A DNA stretch of 64,000 nucleotides from Prorocentrum cordatum. Taxonomy: Eukaryota > Sar > Dinophyceae > Prorocentrales > Prorocentraceae. This document shows positions 44,368-54,234 of this stretch, piece after piece. Location of the stretch: contig CAUYUJ010014180.1 in assembly GCA_963575745.1 (NCBI GenBank), positions 309,001 through 373,000 on the forward strand, given 5' to 3'. Each line of letters starts with the position of its first letter. Within the stretch, counting starts at the first letter, position 1. The notes below the pieces were generated by a model. The model was given only the letters and a program-made list of their open reading frames with translations. It was not told where the DNA came from and searched no databases. A program made the position numbers and the translations under genes.

Positions 44368-46463
44368 ATGGAGGGCATCCTTCGAGGCCGCCTGGAGGAG
44401 GCGCGGGCGGCGTTCGTAGCGCGCGGCAGTGCGACGGAGCACCTTCCTGCCTGCATCCAGGCGGCGACGTCCCAGCGCTGGTCGCAGCTCCAGAGTGCGC
44501 AGTTTGCTGCTTTGGGCGGCGGCGTGGGGTGGGCGCAGTCCGAGCTGGGAGACTTCTTGCAGGCTCTGTCGTCGGGCAGCCTGCAGGGGAGGAAGCTCCA
44601 GAACTACGAGGGGTTCATTGAATTTCTGACGCCTCAGTTGTGGGAGTTCGTGCTCTCGCCGCATTCGGGCTTCACTGCCAAGATGGCGGCGTTCTCAGAG
44701 CACCTCGGGGCGCTTGGCCTGAGGCATCCGAGCTGCCCGACGGCCGCCAATATGGCAGCATTCTTGTTGCTGGTGTGCAAGCAGACAGGCGTGGAGACGG
44801 GCGAGATCACGAGGGAGCTGTTGCAGTCATATCTGGCCACAGTGAAATCCTCGTTCAAGAATCTCGTGGCGACGATGCCGCCGCCCAGGGATGGCATCCA
44901 GGCTCTCCCCATCACGCCTGGGAGGCTCCAGTCTCAGTACCCCATCACGTACGTCGACGCCTTCCCGCCAGGTGTTGGAGCGACGGCGCCGCAGATAAAT
45001 CCCGTCGAGATGGTGACGATTGCGAAGCTGATTAATCTCCGTGCAGGGAAGAAGAGCGGCCACCTCGCGCTGCCCGCGCCTGCGCCCGCCCGCGGCGGGC
45101 TGCAGCCATCCCACGGCCCAGGCGGCGGCTCTCCTCAGCAGCACCTCCCCATCGCGGCGGCCGATTCGTTCTCTGGGCGCTGGCCGACGGCTCCACGGGG
45201 AATAACAGAACGCATTCCCCCGCGGGACACCTGGTATTGGGTCGAGGGGTGGGTTCCTGGATCGGCGCGGGGTACGTTTCTGGATGCCTGGATGGAGGGC
45301 GTGTTGTGAAATATTCCCCCCCCATCCCCCTAGGGGGATGGGGGGGGGGGGGATATTTTCGTTCGGCGGTGATCCGCCTGATTTCAGGTGGGGCTTTCGC
45401 GCAGCGGCGGCCGCTGGCCCAACCCAGCCATCCAGCTGATCGACCGCTCGCAGACGCAGCAGCCGCAGGAGCCGTTGCAAGAACGAGCAGGTTCGAACCA
45501 CCAGCTTTCGATGGCGGCGGGGAGTTCGGATGCGCCGTCGACGCAGCAACTGGCGGCACACGATGGCGGCAAACCCGCCGACTGTCAGCCGTTATCGAGC
45601 ACCGCCGCCGCCCAAACGGCCTCGATCAGCAAGAGCCGCGCGGCGAAGAAGCAGAAGAAGCATGAGCTGCCGATCGAGCTCGACTCCGACTCCGACTTCG
45701 GCATCGTCGCCGTGACGCCGCCGCCCAAGGCTGAGAAGGTCGGCATCGCCGCAGGCTCTCTGAAGAAGACCCCGACGGAGGCGGCTCTGGCCATGGTCGC
45801 GGCCATGGATAAGAGGACGAAGGCGGTCAAGACGAAAAAGAACGCCGAGGCGGTGAAGGCCCCCACGCTTGCCACGGGCAATGCTGCTAAGAAGACGACG
45901 CCGCCTGGCAATGACAACGCGGCAAAGAAGACGACGCCGCCTGCCACGGGCAACGTGGCTAAGAAGACGCCGCTCCCCACGGGCAAGAAGACGGACGGCG
46001 CGGCTGGGAAGGACAAGCAGCGCAAGTGGGCGAAGCCGAGGTGGGAGATGCAGACCACACGCAACTTGGCGAGCGGGGTTGAACCTCCCACCGATGAGGC
46101 GTCGGGCGCGCGCGGCGATTCCCAGCAGCCCCGCTGGGGTCGCAGTTTGCGCGCCCGCCGCCTTTCAGGCGACTGTTCATCGTTGCTCCGCCCCCCAGGT
46201 GCAGTTCCGCAGCGGCAGGGTCGGCGTCCCTGGCAGCAACGTCAGCCTGAAGTACATCGCGGGCGATGAGGCCGACAAGGCCAGATTCTCACCGACGCCC
46301 TTCTCGACGCCCTCCTCCGCGCTCTCTTCATTTTCGCCCCTGCCTCGACGCCCCCTCCGCCCCCTGCTGCCTCGTTGCGCCCGATCGCTCCGAGGCCAGG
46401 GCCATCGCGGAGGCGGAGGAGCTGGTCAAGAAGGAGCTCGCCGCCAGGGCGCGCGGCGAGTAA
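44368..46463 (+). CDS. Gene A, 540-aa protein in four exons
   Basis: Function unknown. Exons 44368-45176, 45405-46068, 46199-46279 and 46395-46463 join in frame with three GC-AG introns (228, 130 and 115 bp). The sum is 1,623 nt, 540 codons plus TAA. Exon 1 (residues 1-270) is Ala/Leu-rich and helical-looking (MEGILRGRLEEARAAFVARG at the start) and includes ITYVDAFPPGVGATAPQINP. Exon 2 is basic and low-complexity, with KKQKKHELPIELDSDSDFG (a nuclear-localisation-like cluster followed by acidic residues) and three AKKT(T/P)-P repeats. Exons 3 and 4 add VQFRSGRVGVPGSNVSLKY and a charged helix ending LAARARGE. The basic, Lys/Pro-rich middle suggests nucleic-acid or chromatin association, but this is inference. 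Intron 1 contains a C-run/G-run foldback and a GGCGG hairpin. An alternative is two genes, with exon 1 read on to TGA 45307-45309 (313 aa). Confidence 0.6.
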
Positions 46464-46525
46464 TTCGCGCTACGACTCTTCAACTCTCCAGGCCAACGGG
46501 GCGGCCTCGGGATAACAAAAAGGTC

Positions 46526-46660
46526 GTGGCGGATATGCCGCCTCGTGGCGGATATGCCGCCTTGTAGCGCAGCCTTCTCGCCTTCCAACTCGTGGCGGAC
46601 ATGCCGCCCCCGCCCCACCCCTTTGCGCTCCTCCGCCCTTCAGGCGGACATGCCGCCGCC
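46526..46660. repeat. Microhairpins between A and B, copy 2
   Basis: Four palindromes, all intact here. The remaining A-B gap (46661-47227) shows nothing I can name. Confidence 0.85.
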
Positions 46661-47227
46661 CCCCTCCCCTAATCGGCCCACTCCGCGCCCCCGCGCCACG
46701 TCCCTGCGCCCCCCTCTCCGCTGTCAGGCACTGGATCCCACGCCAACTAACGTCGGGGAGACGCCCACTGCTCGAACGGCGAAGGCGTTCACCCAGAATG
46801 GCATGGGCGCGCGCGAAGGCACCGACGTTGCCACCGCCCGTTCAACGACGAAAACAAGTGAACCAAGACCTGCACATTCAAAGGGACACCAGTTCACTTA
46901 TATTTCTGGTTCCCAATGCCACCCTCACTCTGCCCCCTCCCCCGAGACCCCGTCGCAAGAACCAGCGGGGCCCTTCTGAGAGGCCCCCGAGGGCTCGAGG
47001 AGCTCCAAGACTTCAATGGGTCCATGGGCAACCCCCTCCCCCTCCTCCCGAAGTCTCGCTTCCGCGTCCGATTCCATTTCGGTTCAAGCCCGCGGCCCGC
47101 GGGTGCCCGCGAGCCCGCGCGGGGTCGGCCCCCCCCTTTCGCGCCGACGCGTGGGCTGGGGCCCGCGCGCCGAGGCTGCGCCGCAGCCACCGCGTCGCGC
47201 TCGGCGCCTCGCACTGCGGCCGCGGCC

Positions 47228-48272
47228 ATGGCAGACAGCGGCAGCGCGTTCGACGCGTTGGAGGCAGCTGCATCGCCAAAACAAGTGGCCCCGCGTGCGG
47301 TAGCCAGGGACGCGCGCATCGCGCGCGAAACTGGCTGGCCGCTCTCGGTCGAACTGTTTTGGCGATTCGGCGCAGGAGATGTTCGGGCCAGCGATGCAGT
47401 TGCTCTCCGACCTTGCGGGCGTGGACAACAACGCAGGGGATCGGTCTTCCTCCGCCAGCGGCAGTCGGCCAGCCAGCGCGCCCACGTTGGCGGCGCAGCC
47501 AGCGCGATCGCGCAGCCCGCGCCACCCGCGGGCACCGTCGACGCCGCCGCGCAGGCGGGGGCCGACGTCACCGCCGCGGGACCCGCGGCAGCGGCCTTTC
47601 CCGCCCTCGGCTCTCGTGAAGGAGCTCGCGTCGCACATGCGGGGCGCGACGCCTGTGGTGGAAGAGCCCCCCGAGGCGGTGGAGGCGCATCCCAGCGCGG
47701 TGGAGGCGTTCAGGACGCAGCTGCGAGCCTGGCTGAGCGACCCCGTTGGGAATCCCATCGACTGGCGGTCGGAGACCGTGCTCGCCGTGCTCAAGGAGTA
47801 CCAGATGAAGTACGACTACAAGAAGTTCCGCGACCGCGGCCCGCCTGGCCCCGCCATGGGCGGGCCGCAGACGTGGCAGGGCCAGGCGTGGCGCGCCAAT
47901 GCGAAGCGCTGGGGGAACCGAGGTGGCGCAAAGCGCGAGATGTACGCGAAGCTGCACGGCAACAAGGCAGCGCCGCGGGTGCGCGAGGCGCACGTCCCCA
48001 AGCCTCAGCTGATGCATCGGGAGCCCATGGCGCCGAACTTGCCCAAGACGATGCCTCAGCAGGCGCCGTGGAGGACTGGCAATATGAACCCTCCAGTTCC
48101 GCCTCCGCCGCCGAAGACCATGGGGCCGCCGCCGCCGAAGACCAGGCAGCCGCCAGCAGGGAAGCCCAGCATGGTGCAGCCGAGGGCAGGGCGTCGGCTG
48201 CAGCCGACAAGCAAGATGGCACCACCGCCAGCGAAGCCGCGCCCGCCCGCCCGCGGAGATGTCTTCTTGTAG
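47228..48272 (+). CDS. Gene B, 310-aa Pro-rich protein in two exons
   Basis: Function unknown. Exon 1 (47228-47263) encodes MADSGSAFDALE. A 112-bp GC-AG intron follows, then exon 2 (47376-48272) continues EMFGPAMQLLSDLAGVDNNA in frame to TAG. The start ATG sits in GGCCATGG. Residues about 30-80 form an Arg/Ser/Pro-rich linker (SRSPRHPRAPSTPPRRRGP). Residues about 100-150 hold the best-conserved core (WLSDPVGNPIDWRSETVLAV, then KEYQMKYDYKKFRDRGPPGP). The rest is Gln/Pro/Lys-rich, with PPPPPKT repeats. A 40-bp piece of the core recurs outside genes near 52982, and a 27-aa ORF after gene D (QYIMKYGLKK) looks related to EYQMKYDYKK. Shadow frames upstream of 47228 are long only because of GC bias. 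Confidence 0.6.
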
Positions 48273-48433
48273 GGTGATCGCGTGGACCTGCAAGCGGGCT
48301 GGGGTGCATAGCTTCCGTAATTCGAGCGCGGATAGTTGCAGCTATCCGCGCTGACGCGTCATGACGCGCCGCCTCTCCCCGCCTCGTCTCATCTCATCTC
48401 TCCTCCCCTCTCTTCGTTGCCGATCTATCTCAT

Positions 48434-48670
48434 TGGCGGACGCGCCGCCTCCCCCCGCCTGGCGGACAACCGCCGTTCAGATACGAGCATCGGCGCATCG
48501 GGTTTGTTCTATGCGGTTGGAAAAAAACACCAGTCCTTCCCTGAGCCACCCATTGGCGGCTAAACCGCCCTGAAGCCTCCATTGGCGGCCACGCCGCCCA
48601 TTGGCGGCTAAACCGCCCATTGGCGGCCACGCCGCCCTGAGCCCTCCATTGGCGGCTAAACCGCCGCCGC
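48434..48670. repeat. Microhairpins between B and C, copy 2
   Basis: Counterpart of 17048-17285. Confidence 0.85.
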
Positions 48671-48824
48671 CGCCTGCTGGCATCCCGAAATGTGCGATGC
48701 CACCGCGCCTCTTACACATGTATGTTTTTGTTGTTGGGACGCTGTATCGGCTCGAATCTAGGCGCGCACAGGCTCGCGCCCCACGCCGCCCCTGCGCTAG
48801 CCGTGCACTTCTCGCCCTGCCGCC

Positions 48825-49463
48825 ATGGCAGGCCAGCAGGGCGAGAAGACCGTCATGTTCGGCTTCAAGTGCCCACAGAGCAGCAGCTGCAAAAGGGGCG
48901 GCAAGTGGTTCCAGGGAGAGACAGTGGAGGAGGCCAGGAACAAGCTGGTGAACCACCTTCACGTGTCGCCGTACCACAGCTTGAGCGAGGACGAAGCGGA
49001 GGTAGCTGCTATCGCACTCGAGGCCGACTCGTGGGAAGTCGACCTCGCGGAGTGGCGCCAATGGGAGGAGGAGAAGGCCAACTGGGGCTCCGCCAAAAGG
49101 CGCAAGGGGGCGCCGAAGGTCGAGCTGGCGCCAATCCCTCCACAATCCCGCGTGGAGCGCTCGCACCAGCTGAAGGACGCGTTCTCGGAGGGCAGCGGAT
49201 CGTCAGGCGCAGCTTCGTCAGCCACGGCGGGCATGAGGATGTCCACGGCGTTGGCCAGCCAGATGTCGCCCGATAGCATCGTGGTGCTCAACGGCACCCA
49301 GTGCCAGGCTGTGCTCGACTCGTTGCGCCGCGCGCGTACTGCGACGCAGATGTGCGCCCAGATAGCGGAGCGCGCGGTGAACGCTTTCCGCCAAGAGGAG
49401 CAATGCATCGCCGAGTGCGAGGACGTGCTCGCGAGCTGGCTGGTGCGCAACGCGACCTCGTAG
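48825..49463 (+). CDS. Gene C, 212-aa protein with CCHH pattern
   Basis: Single exon from ATG 48825 (CCGCCATGG) to TAG 49463. Residues about 14-55 give a candidate zinc site: FKCPQSSSCKRGGKWF followed by VEEARNKLVNHLHVSPYH, a C-x5-C then H-x5-H spacing. A charged helical segment (ADSWEVDLAEWRQWEEEKAN), a basic KRRKGAPK cluster and a Ser/Ala-rich linker follow. The C-terminal third is helical with several Cys (RTATQMCAQIAERAVNAFRQ). A DNA-binding or protein-binding role would fit a transposon accessory protein, but this is inference. I do not recognise a named family. The C-D gap that follows holds a 58-bp tandem repeat and the iteron block. Confidence 0.65.
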   Translation: MAGQQGEKTVMFGFKCPQSSSCKRGGKWFQGETVEEARNKLVNHLHVSPYHSLSEDEAEVAAIALEADSWEVDLAEWRQWEEEKANWGSAKRRKGAPKVELAPIPPQSRVERSHQLKDAFSEGSGSSGAASSATAGMRMSTALASQMSPDSIVVLNGTQCQAVLDSLRRARTATQMCAQIAERAVNAFRQEEQCIAECEDVLASWLVRNATS

Positions 49464-49912
49464 GTGCAGGTGCACGGCTGGCAGCACTGATGTCGCCTCA
49501 GCATCAGTAGCCTCATTCGCGCAGGCGGCGCGACGCGTCGGCCCTACACGCCCCCCTCCCACTCCTCCAACGCAATTTCAATCCACACCCCTGTGTCAGA
49601 ACAAATTAGGACACCCCCACACACTCCATCCGCACTCAATTCGTGAAGGCCGCCACGCCGAGGTGAATTTTGGCCACGCAGGCGGCCGAGTAGCCGCCCC
49701 CCAATGCAAGGCGATATGGGGGCGAGTGGACGAGCGGAGCGGGAGGAAGGTGAGGGAACTTCGGCGGATAAGACAGGTGGGCGGTTGGATGGGATTTGGC
49801 AAAAGGGCTGGGTGGAGAAAACTGCATCCGCATAAGAATGAGTGCGGCTATTTTCTGGATGTGCTGCATCGCCATGTCCGCCCACCCCCCCATCGCCTTG
49901 CATATGATGACG

Positions 49913-50028
49913 CTCAGGCAGCGCGCCCCGATTGCGCGCGCTCGCCCGTCTCTTCGCTGCCGCTCAGGCAGCGCGCCTCGCTTCCGCGCTCGCCCGTCTT
50001 TTCGCTGCCGCTCAGGCAGCGGTTTGAA
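49913..50028 (+). repeat. About 58-bp tandem repeat, copy 2
   Basis: Counterpart of 18525-18640. Confidence 0.6.
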
Positions 50029-50149
50029 GCACGCGGCGCCGTCCGCGGTCGGTAGCGCAGGGCGCCGCTCCGCCCCTGCTGCTCCGCTTAACTAACTCGG
50101 CGGACGTGCCGCTACGCCGCCGCCATGCACTGGCAAAAAAACGTTGGCT

Positions 50150-50302
50150 GTTATCATATGTTAGCATATGTTATCACGCGCCTGATAACACCTGATAACA
50201 CCTGATAACACCTGATAACATGTTATCAGGTGTTATCATGTGTTAGCATGGTGTTATCACACGCCTGATAACATATGATAACATATGATAACATGATGTC
50301 AA
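50150..50302. promoter_or_regulatory. TGATAACA iteron block, copy 2
   Basis: Same arrangement as 18770-18912, including the large palindrome, with one changed site (TAACATGATGTC for TAACATGTTGTC). It lies about 330 bp upstream of gene D. Confidence 0.5.
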
Positions 50303-50387
50303 TTTTGTGTGGTTGTCATGTTGCGCGCAATTCATTTCAGTATCCGTATCACCTCGTGCGTCCGCCACGCTTCGAGCGGCTAGTCCG

Positions 50388-50533
50388 CTGGCGGCCAATC
50401 CGCCTCCCTCGCCGCGCCCCTGCACCCTCTCAAGCGGCGAGTCCGCTGGCGGATATGCCGCCCCCTTCATACCTCACTCCACCCCTCCCTCCACCTTTGA
50501 AGCGGCTATTCCGCTGGCGGCTATCCCGCCTCA
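50388..50533. repeat. Microhairpins upstream of D, copy 2
   Basis: Counterpart of 19000-19145. Loop changes relative to copy 1 leave the arms unchanged (AAGCGGCTATTCCGC here). Confidence 0.8.
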
Positions 50534-50636
50534 CTTACCGCGCGTTTTCTTCGTCATCGCTTCGCGTCCAGCTCATCTTGGCATCAGGGCCGCGCGCGAC
50601 GCGCGGCTTCTCGCGTGCCAAGGCGGTCACGCCGCC

Positions 50637-52575
50637 ATGGCGGGGACGCCGCCCGCTGAAGATCACCAGCAGCATTCTCTGGCAGTGATGTTCGGAGCAG
50701 CCAGGCCGAAAAACAAGGGAGTGATGACCAAGGCGCCCGCAGCGAAGCCCCGTGGGAAAGCTAAGCTATCGGGGACGCAGATGACACTGACTGGACAGCT
50801 TGTGCCGCCGCTCGCATTGACCGACGCAGGGCCGCCGAAGGCACGCGGGAAAAGCAAAGGCAAGGGCAAAGGTAAGCACCCCGCAGCGTTGAGGACGGCT
50901 CGCAAAGCTGCGTCAGCCGCAGCTCCCGCCGAAGAACTGCCTCCTCAGGGCGCAGCGGCTTTGCCACCAGAGCCGGACGACGCAGCGTCAGAGGCGGCAT
51001 CGGGCTCCGAGGAGCGCGGCGACGAGATTGGTTCCGAGCTCGGCGTCAAACAGGATGAGCTTGAGAGTGCCAAGCGTGAGCTTGAGGAGGAAGAGGCTCC
51101 ACCGCAGGGCGCGGTAGCCAAGGTTGAGAATGAGGAGCGCTCGCCCGAGGCGGCAGCGCCGCAGGCGGAGGAGGAGGAGGCAGCTCAGGACGATCCGCCA
51201 GCAGGCGCTCCCCAGGTAGGGGAGTTCGTGGATGTGCATGGCATCGGGCATAGCATCGTGCGTTGCAACCGCTGCTGTCGCACGGCAAAGGAGTGCAACT
51301 ACAGGATCAAGGCGAAGGGCCAGTCGACTTACCAGTGCGACGCGTGCAACACGAACGGGGTGCGCCTTTCTCGGAGGTTCGGACAGTGGCCGCCAAAGTG
51401 TTTCGCCAAAATGAAGAGTGAGTTCAAGCAGCAGTTCTACAAGGATCTGGCAGAAGATCCTGGGCTGTCGAACCTCGATCGCATTGAAGCCTTCGTGGTC
51501 AGCTCAATCACTGTCCAACGGATGGAGGAGGAGCGCGTCCGCAAGGGTGGCAAGTACCTTCCGCTGAGGAAGTGGGCGCACGACGGCTTCGACGCGAAAA
51601 AGATTGAAGATAATGTGCAGGATAAGAGGTGGAACCCTGATCTCGGGGAGTGGACGTACAGGCCGCAATTGGAGGCGGCCTGGAGCGAGACAGTGGAGGC
51701 CGCAGTGCGCAACGAGCTGTACACCGATAAGAGGACGCAGGCGAAGCAGAGCGGCCCGCGGGCAGCGGCCTCGACGGGCGTCGCAGAGCACGGCGGCGAC
51801 AAGGGCGACAGAAGCGACGAGAGCGACATGTCCAGATCCAGGCGGCGCCGCAGGCGCAGGTCTGACAGCCGCAGGAGGAGGAGGCGCAGCATGAGCAGGC
51901 GCGACAGCAGGGGCAGGCGCGACAGCAGGAGCAGACGCCGCGACAGACGTCGCGACACCAACCGCAGCAGGAGCCGCTCGCGCGGCGACCGCGACAGGAG
52001 CAAGAGCCGCCGCAAGGGCAGGAGCAAGAGCCGCGGCAAGAGCAAGGACAGGAGCAAGAGCAGGCCGTTTGGGGGTTCAACGCAGGGGTGTCGCCTGGGC
52101 TTCGCATTCGTTTTCGGTTTCCGTTCAACTCTTCAGGTTCGGATCGGGTTATTGATTTCGCTCGGCTCGAAGTGTTGTCATTTTCGGACAACCCCGAAGG
52201 CTCCGCAGGGATAAGGACGCTGAGAAGGAGCGGAGGCGACAGGAAGCGAGGGAGAAGGCCGAGCAGGCCAAGAAGGAGACGCAGGAGAAAAACCTGGCGC
52301 TGAAGTGGATCGGCACCGCAACGAGGCTCGAGACAGAGCTGGACGGGTACCTCGAGCATGAGAAGGCGGACAAGGTGCCGTCATGGGCTGTGAAGAACGC
52401 GAAGGCGGCGAGGAAGTCTGTGGCAGTCATGAAGGCGGTGGCGCAGAAGCGCGTGCACAGCGGCGTGGCGTTGACGATCACGCAGGACGAGGCCATCAGC
52501 ATCCAGAAGGATGCGAGCTCGGCGGCGAGGGCCATCGCGGGGATGCTCAAGGAGGCGCAGAAGCACAGCACCTGA
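50637..52575 (+). CDS. Gene D, 597-aa Cys-rich and Arg/Ser-rich protein
   Basis: Exon 1 (50637-52063) and exon 2 (52209-52575) join across a 145-bp GC-AG intron to give 1,794 nt in frame. The start is the ATG in CCGCCATGG, directly after a microhairpin. Residues about 1-190 are Ala/Pro/Lys then Glu-rich and probably disordered (KARGKSKGKGKGKH). Residues about 200-260 hold a Cys cluster, VRCNRCCRTAKECNYRI followed by YQCDACNTNGVRLSRRF and KCF, consistent with zinc binding. A conserved-looking basic region follows (FAKMKSEFKQQFYKDLAEDP, then RKGGKYLPLRKWAHDGFDAK). Next is a strong Arg/Ser domain (residues about 395-475). The intron falls inside it, and after it the product reads SKSRDKDAEKERRRQEAREK and a helical tail ending EAQKHST. 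RS domains are typical of splicing-related proteins. A link to RNA processing is possible but unproven. Confidence 0.65.
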
Positions 52576-52582
52576 GCGCCCC

Positions 52583-52666
52583 ATGGTGGCCCAGTACATC
52601 ATGAAGTACGGCCTGAAAAAGGTGGAGAAGGACCCGAATAAGCCGCGGCCGCTGGGCCGCTCGTGA
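52583..52666 (+). CDS. Possible 27-aa ORF after gene D
   Basis: Starts 8 bp after the gene D stop: MVAQYIMKYGLKKVEKDPNK and seven more residues to TGA. In copy 1 (from 21193) the stop reads AGA and the frame continues. QYIMKYGLKK resembles EYQMKYDYKK of gene B. It could be a leftover exon or chance. Confidence 0.25.
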   Translation: MVAQYIMKYGLKKVEKDPNKPRPLGRS

Positions 52667-52884
52667 GCAGGGGCGGCAGTTGGGCCGCTCCTGACGAGGT
52701 GTGTGATTTCGTATATACAATTGTTATTGTTGGTGAAACAACATTTCCACCGCCACCCCACTCGTTACCACCGCAGCCCTTCGTTTGGCGGGGATGCCGC
52801 CTTTCCACTCTCGCAAGCCCTTGGCGGACATGCCGCCTTGCCTTCATTTGGCGGAGATGCCGCCTTTGCTGCTCATCGCGCTCC
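52667..52884 (+). repeat. Internal direct repeat R1, copy 2
   Basis: Counterpart of 21277-21495. All microhairpins are intact. Confidence 0.85.
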
Positions 52885-52981
52885 GATGCCTCACTTGGCG
52901 AGGCGAAGCGCTTGCATAACTCCCTCCTGCTCGAGCGCGTCCTGCCCGAGACCCTACCGCGCGAGCTGTGGCTCGCGAAGG

Positions 52982-53022
52982 CCAGCGACACCGTTGGGAA
53001 TCCCATCGATTGGCGGTCGGAG
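52982..53022 (+). repeat. Gene B exon fragment, copy 2
   Basis: Counterpart of 21596-21635, matching 47741-47780. Confidence 0.7.
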
Positions 53023-53049
53023 ACGAAGCAGAGGCGAAGCAGCTCCTTG

Positions 53050-53272
53050 GCAGGGGCGGCAGTTGGGCCGCTCATGACGAGGTGTGTGATTTCGTACAAT
53101 TGTTATTATTGTTGAAAAAAACATTTCTTCGTTGCCATCGCCACCCCACTCGTTACCACCGCAGCCCTTCGTTTGGCGGGGATGCCGCCTTTCCACTCTC
53201 GCAAGCCCTTGGCGGACATGCCGCCTTGCCTTCATTTGGCGGAGATGCCGCCTTTGCTGCCCACCGCGCTCG
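53050..53272 (+). repeat. Internal direct repeat R2, copy 2
   Basis: Counterpart of 21661-21886. Confidence 0.85.
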
Positions 53273-53325
53273 CACCGTTCTCTCGCGTTTCCCAATGACA
53301 TGATCTGCCACCGTCCCACCCCTCA

Positions 53326-53347
53326 TCCGTAGTCTTTGTGGCTCAAG
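53326..53347 (+). other. Relict DinoSL sequence, copy 2
   Basis: Matches the 22-nt DinoSL at about 19 of 22 positions and keeps the diagnostic 3' end GGCTCAAG, which copy 1 has lost by one substitution. It ends 43 bp upstream of gene E. Confidence 0.75.
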
Positions 53348-53390
53348 TGGAGCCGCTCGAGGTCGTGCCCCTTCGCGGTCTTGCGCCGCC

Positions 53391-53687
53391 ATGGCGAGCA
53401 TCGCGGACAAGTACGACGTCGATGACTTCGAGCTCATCACGGGTGGCAGTGCGTGGAGCTGGGCGACCATCGTGGTGCGCTTCATCGAGTGGCGCAATCG
53501 TTGCCGCCATGCACGCGCCGTTGGCATCAAGGGCCAGATGCTCATCGACAAGGCGCGGCGCATGATGGAGGAGGCGCGCCGCACCGAGGAGCGCGGCAAG
53601 ATGCTGTGCCAGATGTCGAAGCAGATGGTGCAGGACATCCCAGGCGGCATTCGGTTCTTCTGCCGCCAGCCGCACCAGGAGAGCTGA
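53391..53687 (+). CDS. Gene E, 98-aa protein behind a DinoSL relic
   Basis: Single exon, MASIADKYDVDDFELITGGS to TGA 53685-53687, open in both copies. It is acidic at the N-terminus and helical and basic in the middle (RFIEWRNRCRHARAVGIKGQ, then MLIDKARRMMEEARRTEERG), with scattered Cys and Met. There is no signal peptide or membrane span, and I recognise no family. The relict leader just upstream indicates that the 5' end descends from a trans-spliced mRNA that was reverse-transcribed and integrated. An intronless coding region fits that origin. It is followed by purine-rich DNA (53688-53760) and precedes gene F by about 550 bp. Confidence 0.7.
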   Translation: MASIADKYDVDDFELITGGSAWSWATIVVRFIEWRNRCRHARAVGIKGQMLIDKARRMMEEARRTEERGKMLCQMSKQMVQDIPGGIRFFCRQPHQES

Positions 53688-54041
53688 GCGGCGATCGGCT
53701 GGGCCGATAGAGGAGGATAAGGAGGAAGAGGAGGCAGGATGAGGAGAGGAGGAGGAGGTGGATGAGGAGTTGGAGGCAGCACGCGCACCCGCACTAAGAG
53801 CCGCCAGCCGCCGCCGCGCCCGTCCCGCGCTGCGCCCGTCCCGAGCTCGAGCCGCCAGCCGCGCCCGTCTCCGAGCGCTGGCGGCTTGGAACCCGAGCTT
53901 GAAACTCAAGCTCGAAATTGCGTGCGAGAAAAAGAAATCTCCCTTGCAAGTTCCGTTGCTACGCTCACTTCGCGCCTCCGCAATCTCCCCCACCCACCCC
54001 CTTCCCCCCTCCCCCCTCCCCCCATGCCCCCTCGCCCCCAC

Positions 54042-54122
54042 GCTCTTCGGCGGCTACGCCGCCCCTCCCGACCCTTCAGGCGGCTACACCGCCATGCCCT
54101 TCGGCGGCTACTCCGCCCCGCG
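54042..54122. repeat. Microhairpins between E and F, copy 2
   Basis: Counterpart of 22655-22735. The first loop differs (CTACG against CCACG) while both arms are kept. Confidence 0.85.
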
Positions 54123-54234
54123 ATCCATTCCCGCCTCCACTTCCGTCTCTCTGGCTGCAATTCGTTTTTCTCAACCGCGCTGGGCCTCGCGCTGCCCCCC
54201 GCCCCCGCCCCTCCCGCGCGCGGGCGTCGGCGCA

